Shown here piece after piece: positions 32,201-41,051 of a stretch of 64,000 nt of DNA. Position 1 is the first letter of the stretch, and the number at the start of each line of letters is the position of its first letter. Where the stretch lies: assembly GCA_036250225.1 (NCBI GenBank), contig JAPZLL010000021.1:372001-436000 (forward strand), read 5' to 3'. The translations under genes and the position numbers were made by a program. Below the pieces are notes generated by a model. The model was not told where the DNA came from. It saw only the letters and a list, made by a program, of their open reading frames with translations, and ran no database searches. This DNA comes from Cercophora sp. LCS_1 (lineage: Eukaryota > Ascomycota > Sordariomycetes > Sordariales > Lasiosphaeriaceae).

Positions 32201-34330
32201 CGACCACCCATCCGGGTACCTGACAGGACACAAGCAACGAGCACTCTGCCCGTCTCAGAGCAGGCGGGCAAATGAGACGATGCCAGCAATCAAGACGGAA
32301 GAAACATCAACAAATAACAACGACAACGCCCTCGCAAATCACAGCAAAGAAGGCCACAACACAATCGCGTCCTCCTCCATCAACCAGTACCGACATACCT
32401 CTGGTCCATTAACACTGTCTGGTATATCAACAGCGTCATGGCTCCTGACCATCTGCGAAAGAGGGTGTGAATCGCAATATTTACGGGTGTACGTCTATCA
32501 AAACCACCCCGAATTGCCCACACCCCGCTCTGCCCTCTCCCTGTTTCCTGTCCCTCTCTCCCCCTTCCCACGCAACGCAGGTGCCGACGCGGTTTGCTTG
32601 GTCCGCAGGCCCCCAAAAACAAGCGGCCGTCTCAGACAGGCCCGACACCATCTCGTCGTCACCTGACTGGGCATTCTGTCACGCGTTGGCTGACCATGTC
32701 GTCATTGTCTCACTTTTGCAGTCCACGCGGATAATGATAAGTGACTGATTGCGATCGCGAAAAGTAAAGAAAAGAGAGGAGATAACAGATTTGTGAAGGC
32801 AAGAGCAAGCGTTTGTATCTGCCGATGAGAGAGTGCGCGTCTCGGATTTCCCTCTTTTCTTCCTGGCAAGTCTGTCTGTCTGACCACTCACGTGTGTTGG
32901 CGTCGTGAGGCGAGGGGTGATGGACCGGATGCGACGGACGTGACGCGGGCGGCCTCCCGTTTCTTTGCTCGGACTGCTCAATTGTCGCCCACACAAGGCT
33001 GATGCGTAAAGAGGGGGAAGTGCTTGGTTTCGTTTGACGTGGAGCTGGGGTTTGCTCCGCTTGGATTGGCGGTTGCGCGTTTGCGATTTTCGTGGTTCCG
33101 GGTAAGGCTGAAGGACGGCGGAGCAGGGCCAGTCACTTGCCTCTCCGTTCGTTCAATCAGTCCGGGGTTATCCGTAGTCTTGTCTGTCTTTTTGCCGGTG
33201 GGTGTGCCGGTGGGTGGATGTGGGCGGATGCAGAGCTCGTGAGTGATCAGGTGAGTTGGGAACCAGCATTGTTTCCAGTCCGCGCGCGCTGCTGTGTTGC
33301 TTGCTCTTTCTTTGGTCAATGGGGCTTTTTTAGTTTTGGTGTCTGCTGTGGGACGCCAGATGATTCATTCGCCGATATTGTGGCTTGCCAGTTGTTGCCT
33401 ACATGCACAGCAGCACAATTGTGCGAGCCTCGTCACGCAGAACAGACAGACAGCCTAGCGAATCGCGACGGCGAGTTGTTGGGCGGATGGGAAATGGGGA
33501 AAATGCGGCATCTGGATTTGGCAATTCCATCCGACTTGGACTGAAGTGGAGTGTGGTACATGTTCGATCCAAGGATTGCAGCGCCGCAACGTTTCTGTTT
33601 GTCCTTCCGTGCTCTATCCTGTCAAAACGTCGTACCTTGTTCCCTTGTCTTGTCACCCGTGTCCATTCCCAGGCTTGCTTGGAAGAGGAACCCGAGCTAG
33701 TGTAAAATGGCATCCTACTCGGCAAAAAGAATTAGAACATAGATCCCTCGGACGCTTCGTCCCTATCGCTCCGAGGACGACAACGGCGCCGATCAGGGGA
33801 TGGGAACACAGTGAGGCGTGTGCATTGCACTTGCGCGGTTAACGGAGCGCGCTGCCGCGGGGGTTTGTATGACTCGGACGCCGCGACCGGCACCGACGTC
33901 TCAAATGGTGGTAAACTTTGTGGCCGTCCCGGTCCTCAAGGTCCCTGACCGGTCTCGTCTCTCTGCTCCCGCCTGCGCACAGGTTGACCAGTAATCGTCC
34001 TGGCGAGGCAACACTAGTACGGCGAATGGTTGTTGGGAGCACACCGGTGTTGCTTGTAGATGCAGGGCCAAAGTTCCGAGCATGGCTGGAGGCGTCAAGG
34101 TATAGGCAGTCGCGGCTGCTCGGCGCTGTAATGCCTGGTGCATGACGCCCGCTAGGCTCCCCTATACCGGCCGGTAGGGCGGGGTGCTCTTGTTGCAGAG
34201 CCTCATGTACCTCACCGGTATCGCCAGCATTGTGCTACCCCTGTAGTGTATCCAGCCTGCTGCGTGAAATATCCGCGGCGAGAGACTTCCAGTCTATTGT
34301 GAAAGGACGTTATGCAAATGCAGGCCCGGT
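26278..34330. other. About 8 kb with no supportable gene
   Basis: Both strands carry many overlapping open frames of 60-230 codons, but none has a recognisable domain, plausible intron set or consistent codon bias. Parts are rich in CAATTG/ATTGGC-like words (28.2-30.1 kb). The segment lies upstream of the minus-strand SWIRM gene and downstream of the F-box gene, so the left part is promoter. The rest could hold long non-coding transcripts or a gene whose exons are too short to recognise by eye. Confidence 0.4.
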
Positions 34331-36244
34331 CTAGGTGAAGTCGTACACCAGCAAGCTTTCGCCTCCACCACCCATCTTTTCCCTCAACACAATGACCATC
34401 TCCTCGTCGAACCCGACCCAGTTGCGTCTCTCATTCCAAAATCCCTCATCGGTGTCGCTTTCCGACTCGGAGGGGGGTCGAACGGCCTGGATTGTCACGC
34501 TTTCGGTGGTGGTTGCGTCTCCTACTCTCCCTTCTAACTCCCAGACCCGTATTTCATCACCCCTGACACTCACGCTAACTGCCTTTCCGCGGTTGGTGAT
34601 TTCAGCAACCCCAACCCCAGACGTGTGACCAAAAAGCGGCACGCCCCGAGAGATCTCGAGAGTAGAGGGGTCGGACGTGCACGTATGCCAGCTGAGTGTA
34701 TTGTCGGGGAGGGTGACGAGAAGATAAGGATGAGAGTAGCATAGGGTCTTGGGCCCATCAGAGGGACGTGGTGGCGGCGGCGGGTTGGAGGATACCACCA
34801 TAGACGGGGATGGATATGGCACCCCAGCTGACGACACAGTTTCTGGGAAGCGGGCTGCCATCCTGTTGCGTAAACTAGAGTGAAGTGGCATATTACTTCC
34901 CGTGCTGTGATGGGCCGTAGCAACCCTTGTCCTGCCTACATCAGGAGCCGCTCCAGGGACTTTGCTTGGCGAGATATGAAGATCCTGGATGCCGACGGAC
35001 CATCCGTGAAGAGTGGAAATTGTATATGCAATCGACGCTATCACCACTGTTGCCGTCTGTCGTATCGAACATGAGAGGGGCGGGCGCGAAGTCTGTGAGT
35101 TGAGAGAAGTAAGAAGGTACGGGACTGGGAGCAGATCTTGTTCCCCTTTGTTGTGATCGGTACCTCCCCCGGCGGACGCGTTGGATGGCTTGGCCCCATG
35201 GATACCGGTGTTGGCTCCCGCGCTCTGCTCCTTTTGGCGTGGAACTTCGAAGGTGTAGATAGAAGTGACGACCGAACTTGTTGCGGTCATCAAATATGGG
35301 TGCGAGTAGGATATCGAAACAAGGGCTTTGTTGTCCGCCTTTTGGTGTCTGTATCGCTCAACTAGACGTTTGTCTTTGGTGCATAGCCTCCAGACCCCAA
35401 AAGACCCATTCGCAAAGCCAAGAGCAATGTCCAATTTCCCGTTGTTGGACCTGGCATCGTCAATGTCCATGCACCTGGGCGCCGCGAACAAGGCTTCCCG
35501 TTTGAGTAACCTCCGGTCCTTCAAGTCCCAGACACGCAGGCCGCAGACATCGTCCGCTGTGATGGCGAACCCCTCGACGAGCTTGGCGAGCGTCATGCTT
35601 GGTCGCTTCCAGCTGTCCAGCTTGTCCCCAGCTGCGCCGAGACCGAGCTCTCCAACCACACATTTCCCCATCACCCAGTTGTACCTCAGTTTGTATTGCT
35701 TCTTCCAGTTGACTGTCTCCCTCTTCCTTGAAGTCTCCTCCCTCATCGCCAGCTGGTCGACATCCTCTGGCGCAACCCAGCTTAGCGCGTCATCTCGAGA
35801 GACCCAGCTGAAGGCGTTCGGTATCGGTGATTTGGCGCCCGCTCTTTCCATCCAAAGTGCCCATTTCCGCCTACGATATGCGCCCGAGCTCGAGAAACAC
35901 TCGCGGAACCCTGCGATCTTCCGGGCGCGCGGCAACACGAAGCGCGCATAGTAGAGGGCCTTCCAGAGCTGCGAGTCTGACGCGAGATGGTAGAAGCGGC
36001 GCGATACCGGGAGCACGGCCAGCAAATGGCACAATGGCAGGAAGGAGAGAATTCGAAGGAGGAGCTCGTCCGACAGCGGTGAGAGAAGATCGGGGCCGGT
36101 TCTGGCGGGGACGGGGACGGGGACGGGGACGTTCACACGGCGTCGGCGCTTTTGGGGCGGTATCGGGCGGGCGTCCCTGTCGTCGATTTCGAGCCTCTTC
36201 CGTTTGTGCGTCGGATGATCGACCAGAAACCCGGCGGCGTCCAT
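34331..36244 (-). CDS. F-box protein with WD40-like repeats
   Basis: Single-exon frame of 637 residues. After a basic N-terminus with a nuclear-signal-like KRRRR and a PVPVPVP run, an F-box occupies about residues 50-95 (LSPLSDELLLRILSFLPL, then LAVLPVSRRFYHLASDSQLW). F-boxes bind Skp1 and present substrates to SCF ubiquitin ligases. The C-terminal half has WD40-like strands: ITADDVCGLRVWDLKDRRL, GFANGSFGVWRL, ISYSHPYLMTATSSVV, LFGHTSGVGVAEITNRG and VSVRGDEIRVWEL. Several blades are weak, so the propeller is inferred. Substrate unknown. Start ATG 36244. A hexanucleotide repeat in the gene encodes the Pro-Val run. Confidence 0.85.
   Translation of the reverse strand: MDAAGFLVDHPTHKRKRLEIDDRDARPIPPQKRRRRVNVPVPVPVPARTGPDLLSPLSDELLLRILSFLPLCHLLAVLPVSRRFYHLASDSQLWKALYYARFVLPRARKIAGFRECFSSSGAYRRRKWALWMERAGAKSPIPNAFSWVSRDDALSWVAPEDVDQLAMREETSRKRETVNWKKQYKLRYNWVMGKCVVGELGLGAAGDKLDSWKRPSMTLAKLVEGFAITADDVCGLRVWDLKDRRLLKREALFAAPRCMDIDDARSNNGKLDIALGFANGSFGVWRLCTKDKRLVERYRHQKADNKALVSISYSHPYLMTATSSVVTSIYTFEVPRQKEQSAGANTGIHGAKPSNASAGGGTDHNKGEQDLLPVPYLLTSLNSQTSRPPLSCSIRQTATVVIASIAYTISTLHGWSVGIQDLHISPSKVPGAAPDVGRTRVATAHHSTGSNMPLHSSLRNRMAARFPETVSSAGVPYPSPSMVVSSNPPPPPRPSDGPKTLCYSHPYLLVTLPDNTLSWHTCTSDPSTLEISRGVPLFGHTSGVGVAEITNRGKAVSVSVRGDEIRVWELEGRVGDATTTESVTIQAVRPPSESESDTDEGFWNERRNWVGFDEEMVIVLREKMGGGGESLLVYDFT
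36106..36131. repeat. Hexanucleotide (GGGGAC)n inside the F-box gene
   Basis: About four GGGGAC units on the plus strand correspond to the PVPVPVP run near residue 40 of the F-box protein. Copy-number changes would preserve frame. Confidence 0.85.
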
Positions 36245-37074
36245 TTCGCACCGCCTCTGTGCCTCACATCAGAGCTGTTTTGCCGTTGTTCTTTTCAAGA
36301 TCGCAATCGGAGTTGGTTGGTCCGGAAAGCGACTCGGCGGAAAACGCCACTTCCCGCTGCAGTGGCATATCCATGTCCACGCCTAGCCCTAACCCGGTAA
36401 GGACCCGCCCACCACCGACCACAGCAAGACTCCCCCTGGAGCTCATTCATTTTAGGGCTCTCTACTTCCAACATACCTGCTTAAGGAGCTTATAGGCGAT
36501 TGATACGTATACATTCATTTGGCTGTGGGCACAGATTCTTCTGCGGCACCCAAAAGCAATGGTTTCAGGGCATGTCCTCGATAAAACACACAACACATAC
36601 AAAACATTGAAGGGACATTCATCCATTGAAAAGGGCTACATCTAATATCGGACACACTCTTAAACCATTTCAATGCCTAAATCACTATTGGGAAGGTGTT
36701 AGACTTTTCCTGTTGACACGTATTGTAGTTTCCAATACGCGCTCAGGCCGCTTGAAATGACATCAAGTTGATGCAGTGTGCCAATTTTTTGCCACCAACT
36801 TACAGGGCTAGCCAGCAAGAGCAGTTTGCTTTGCACCTTCCTTCGAAGAGCTGGATGATGTCAACCCCCACTGGCTCAACTGCCACGCCACTGATCTCCC
36901 TGGCACTCCGAAGTCTCGTCCCCCAGTCCTCCCCGGCGCCGCCTTGTCGCTCGCATTCTCCCTCCTCCACTCTCGTCGACGCGGCCCTTGGCCAGGAGCA
37001 TTGGCGCCCTCTCATCCCAGCTCGTTTCCGATACCCACACAATATACTCTGCGTTCGTTGTTTAGAGTACAGTT
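36245..37074. other. Intergenic stretch plus downstream read-through frame
   Basis: The left part (36245-36780) is probably the F-box gene promoter. From 36800 to 37074 a minus-strand frame stays open past the frameshift in the neighbouring glycosyltransferase relic, but its sequence (Arg/Cys-rich, GYRKRAGMRGRQCSW) does not look like protein of that family. Confidence 0.45.
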
Positions 37075-37920
37075 TCACCCCGGACGGCCCTCCCGCCAAG
37101 AAGCAATGAACAGATGGTACCAGGATCATCGAATCACCCTTAGGATGGGTATGGTCTTGCGGCAGCCAGCCAAAGGCGTCCTTGGGCAGAACAAGCACAT
37201 CTCCGATCAGACGGGCTTCCTGAAGTGACTCCAGCTCATCCCCGGTGTGTTTGACGCCCGTCACTCTGGTGAAGTACTCCATCATGACCTTGGTGGAAGC
37301 AAACGGCCCCGTGCTTGACATGACGCCCTCGAAGGTGATCGGTGCCCCTTCAGCTTTGGACGCGGCCAATTCCTCCAAGTTCTTTGCTACCTGCTCGACA
37401 AGAGCCCCGATGGCTGGGCGTCCCGGTTTGGCGAGAACTGTGTACTGACACAGCTGGACATGGTACGGTGAACCCGGCCAGATTTTGGCTTTCTTGTGGT
37501 CGTTCCCGATTCCTACCACGAGGTTCACCCTGTCTCGATACTGCTCAGGAATCCATCTCGCGATAGGTCGATGGGGGTACACATCAATGTCGGCCCACAC
37601 TCCGCCTTCTTTGAGCAGGATCAGATATCGCAGGAAATCCGCCTTGAGGATTGGGTCATCGAGACTCTGGAAGAGGTTGGAGATGCGATTGTCGAAGCGA
37701 TCTCGCACGTATGGGTCAATATTACCATCCGTGATGCGCTCGTATCGCCATGCTGGATTCATCGAACGCCGCTGGTGAGGGAAGCCGACCGTTCGTTCAG
37801 TTGGGTCTCCGGAATCGTCCTTCTAGCTCTGCCATATCTTGGTGAGAAACGGTTGCGAGAGGAGTGCTGATGCCGACAAGTACTGACGAAAGACGTCTGC
37901 AGCTGTACCAGTCCAGTTTC
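37075..37920 (-). pseudogene. DXD glycosyltransferase (OCH1/Gly_transf_sug type), disrupted
   Basis: The family core is clear: PFLTKIWQS, SMNPAWRYERITD, DDPILKADFLRYLIL followed by LLKEGGVWADIDVYPHRP (DXD metal/nucleotide-sugar site DID), and GDVLVLPKDAFGWLPQDHTH. Two lesions break it. At 37823-37825 an in-frame TAG replaces the expected Trp after KIWQS (family KIWQSWKD). Near 37110 a frame change moves HLFIASWREGRPG, the expected C-terminal block, out of the main frame; that block ends at TGA 37075-37077. The Trp expected before RSMNP is Arg. No intron with GT/AG ends removes the TAG. Intact members are Golgi type II proteins extending mannan or other glycans. The 5' end, with the membrane anchor, was not located. 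The 320-codon frame from 37762 that lacks the first block is probably not functional. Confidence 0.75.
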
Positions 37921-38362
37921 AAGCATCGCCCAAGCGGACTTTTAGGATATTCTAGCGAGGAGGTAGCGTACTCAGGCGGAAAACCGGAGATAATGGACAC
38001 CGGGTTATACGAAGTATACACGAAGCCTGCAGAGCGACAAGAACTGGATAACGGCTATCCAAGGGGCTACGGCTCACCCGTGGAGCTCCCAGCGCATAGG
38101 TAGCATTTGGGGTATTGAGTTGGTCCGTGACGATACCAAGTAATCATTCATGTTATTCTCCCTTATACCCGTTTTCGCAGGCACTTCCAAAGTTGGACCA
38201 CACTTTTTTTTTACATGTTTCACTCTGTGGCATAGCATATTGAAGGGAAAATGCATTGAGTTCGGGTTTTCTCACCTCGGATCATTCAGAGTGCCAAATA
38301 TCAAATCGAGTTCCTTGGGTTTTTTTCTTTCCGTCCAAAATAAACGAGTCATTCGAGTATGG

Positions 38363-39091
38363 TCACTTTTCCTCGCTGTCTTTCTCGTTGTCTTCTTCGT
38401 TGTCTACCTCGTCATCCTCTTCTTCGCTGTCTACCTCCTCGTCGTCTTCCTCGCTGTATTCTTCGTTATCTTCCTCGTTGTCTCCAGATTTATCAGAAGC
38501 GTTACCCGATGGTTGCATACTCTCCAGATACTGCTGAAGAGAAATCGAGCCACCTTCGAGATCTCTCAGGAACCGAATCTGTTCTGAGCAGACCCCATTT
38601 ACACGTCAGCAACCGCTTACTCTCGTATTTAACCACAACCACTCACCGGGAGACCGCCTTTCTACCCTAGCTGGACCCATCGCAACCCATATTCTCTTCT
38701 CCAGTCTCCCAGCCCTCACCGTCCTGCGGGTGTGTTCTTCAACGAAATTAACGACAACAGACACTTTAAACTTTCCCGACACCGGCAGGGGACCAGGCAA
38801 CGCGCCAACTTGTTCGAACCAGAAATGCATGCGTTGGTTCGGGCAACAGTCATCGTCAATGACCCGGGGCTTTACGTCTCCAGCGGGGGACCATTGAAGA
38901 CCGCGGTCAATCAGGGGCGCAGCACCCCGATCGAGCGTGAGCCAGGCTGTGGCGGACACGGAATCGCCTCGGATCCGAGGCAAGTCAGCGGCAAAATTGC
39001 AGGTAACGACGAAGCTGTTGTGAGGGCATACGCACTGGCACCAAACATCCCTAGGTTCGATAGCCCACCCTACACGTGGTAGGGACGGCAT
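38363..39091 (-). CDS. Unknown protein with Cys-rich N-terminus and acidic C-terminal tail
   Basis: Complement of join 38363-38583 and 38647-39091, 221 residues. The 63-nt intron has a GTGAGT donor and a CTCAG acceptor; splicing gives RRSPEQIRFLRDLEGGSISL, continuous in style. The first exon contains WCQCVCPHNSFVVTCNFAAD, DDDCCPNQRMHFWFEQVG and GKFKVSVVVNFVEEHT, suggesting a beta-rich globular domain. The second exon gives a short helix (SLQQYLESMQ) and ends in about 45 residues that are almost all Asp, Glu, Asn and Ser (DNEEDNEEYSEEDDEEVDSE). I do not recognise the family. Acidic tails occur in histone-binding and nuclear proteins, but nothing else supports that here. The start could lie further upstream if another exon exists. 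Confidence 0.6.
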
Positions 39092-39646
39092 TTCTAACTA
39101 CTTGCACCCGCTGCTGACAGGAAACCTTTGAAAGGCGCTGTTGGTGCGAGTGTTGGGAGAGCAAGGTTAGACGACTGTCAAGGTAGCTCTGGCGACAGGG
39201 AGAAAAGGACCTCGCAGTGCCACTGATCAGTCTGGTTCATCAAGAGTCGCTCGCCATCTGATCTTGAAGGCTATTTCTTGCAAGACTACCGCATTGTGCT
39301 GAGCCCGAAGATATTTATCTAGCCGTGTCTACTTGTCAATGCGTGACAGATTCGCCAGAGTAAATCAGTGACTGCCCTATGGCTCTCTAGAAGTCTGTCA
39401 AACCCAACATGACGGAGGGGTTACTCAAATGCCTTTTCCATTTGGCGTGTGGTTTCCTGTGGCCGTAGGCCGCACAATAAAAGTTGTCGGGAAGAATTGA
39501 CAAGCGCCGTGATCATCAAGTTGACAGCAATCCCCATTCCCAAAATTTTTGGCCGAAAACCTTGATACACCGTAAAGAATCCACAACTGGCGTCTCGGCC
39601 GGCCCAAGCAAGCAGGCAAGAAGGCAGGAACCACCGTGCCTGAACC
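39092..39646. other. Intergenic stretch, no gene seen
   Basis: Between the unknown minus-strand gene and the U6 promoter. No motif was recognised. Confidence 0.45.
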
Positions 39647-39653
39647 TTATAAG
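39647..39653 (+). promoter_or_regulatory. TATA-like element of the U6 gene
   Basis: TTATAAG lies about 27 bases upstream of the predicted 5' end of U6, the spacing expected for TFIIIB recruitment on RNA polymerase III U6 genes. Confidence 0.65.
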
Positions 39654-39675
39654 CCACCTTTTCAAGTAGCTCTTT

Positions 39676-39829
39676 CGTCCTTCGGGACATTTGGTCATTT
39701 GGTAAGTGGCGCTACACTCTTGCTGAGACGAATCTATTCTAATTCCATTTCCAGAAACGATACAGAGAAGATTAGCATGGCCCCTGCACTAAGGATGACA
39801 CGCTACTCAAAGAGACGCTAAACACTTTT
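39676..39829 (+). ncRNA. U6: U6 spliceosomal snRNA interrupted by a 53-nt mRNA-type intron
   Basis: The 5' stem-loop GTCCTTCGGGAC (39677-39688) is followed by ATTTGGTCATTTG. After the interruption come AAACGATACAGAGAAGATTA and GCATGGCCCCTGC, then AAGGATGACACGC; these include the invariant ACAGAGA box and AGC triad, and a T8 terminator follows. Between 39701 and 39755 lies a 53-nt insert (39702-39754) with GTAAGT donor, TCTAAT branch-like site and CCAG acceptor, exactly the form of a pre-mRNA intron. Removal restores canonical U6. U6 introns are known in Schizosaccharomyces pombe and some other fungi; the position here, just 5' of the catalytic ACAGAGA region, fits that pattern. U6 pairs with U2 and the 5' splice site and coordinates catalytic metals. 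Exact 5' and 3' ends are estimated. Confidence 0.92.
39725..39735 (+). promoter_or_regulatory. Possible B-box-like element inside the U6 intron
   Basis: GAGACGAATCT contains CGAATC, matching the core of the Pol III B box (GGTTCGAATCC). In S. pombe the U6 B box lies in the intron. The match is partial, so function is inferred. Confidence 0.35.
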
Positions 39830-39833
39830 TTTT
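39826..39833 (+). terminator. RNA polymerase III terminator (T8) of U6
   Basis: A run of eight T directly after AACAC at the predicted 3' end of U6. Confidence 0.85.
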
Positions 39834-41051
39834 GTGTATCTTTTCTCCTTGATTTATTATTCCTATGGCTTCCTCAATGTGGGTGACTAGGATTTACCTG
39901 GCTGCACAGTGCAGTCTTGATCTGTTCTTTTGATGTTTCGGTGGTGATACATGTCAACTTTCCGACTCGCAACGCAGTTCGATCCCCGGTTCGAGACAGC
40001 AGTTTTTATGATTTTGAAACGGCGTCTTTTCGCCTGGTCTTCAGAGAAATTGCATCCAGTACAACTGTGAAGACTCATTCATATTTTTTTGCTGCCAGAC
40101 GGTCGGAAAACCCAGCTACTCAAATCCGGCTCCCTGATCTCCCCAGATAGTCCACCCGCCTTCATTGACCTTGACAACAGGGGGCTGTCCTACTACCACT
40201 GGAGTTCCCGCGGTCGACCTTTGACACCCAATATCGTCCTAAAATTTATTATTTGCTCCAAGCCAACACATTTCCTATCTACAAGACAACAGGTCACCAC
40301 CCTACCCACCTTGCTCGCCCCAACGGTCACCTCCTAAATCCCGTAACTCCCAGCTAAGCGGCCATTGCCCTGCCAAGAGTGCAACAACGCACCACTAGGG
40401 TACTTCCTTTACGGCGAAACAGTCTCCGTCTCCAACATTGGTAGAGTAAATAGACGCTGTGAAAGTGAGCTTAAATTTCTCGACCCAAGAAGCGTGGTGC
40501 GAAGCTACACAACACGTAGAGTTTTGTCCCTTCTCTGGCACCTTAATTTGCGATGGTATTCGCTGACGTTGGGGGGGGGGGGGTCATCAGCGGAGTCATG
40601 TCCATTTCTGTACAAGAAAGTGGTATGATTATGTGCTAAAATGTTAATTCTCTGTAGCGGCTATTGCCTGCTGCAGCATGAGGGACGACTTTGCACACGC
40701 TGCATCACGTTGGCTGTTGCACGACGAGAGATAGCAGCTTCAAAAGATGCGCTTGCAGATTGGGGTTTCCATGTGTTGTCATGTGAAGAGATGCTACGGA
40801 TGACATGATGCGGATGATGGGACGTGGGAAATGCCAAGCCTGCCAAAACTAAAACTCCAAGGACAACATCACCAAACAGTCAGACACCATCACATCACAG
40901 CGTAATACAGTCACAATGCAGGACAAGAGTAGTTGTAAAACCCGATCATTTGTTTGCCAGGTAGAATACAAATGAGCAATCTGCTCGCAACGCCAACCAC
41001 CGTGCCAAAACCATTTTCGCCATGCACCAATCCATTGTTCATACAGTCGTG
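39834..41051. other. Intergenic stretch, no gene seen
   Basis: Includes a G-run near 40570-40581 and the probable 3' untranslated region of hac1 at its right end. A GGTTCGAGA word near 39984 resembles a B box, but no tRNA can be folded around it. Confidence 0.45.

Noticed and set aside
36800..37762. 320-codon frame as an intact glycosyltransferase
   Set aside because: It lacks the KIWQSW start block, which lies upstream of an in-frame TAG, and its last 100 codons are out of frame relative to the family.
39961..40010. GGTTCGAGACAGC followed by T5, looking like a tRNA 3' half
   Set aside because: No matching D-arm, anticodon arm or acceptor stem could be found upstream.
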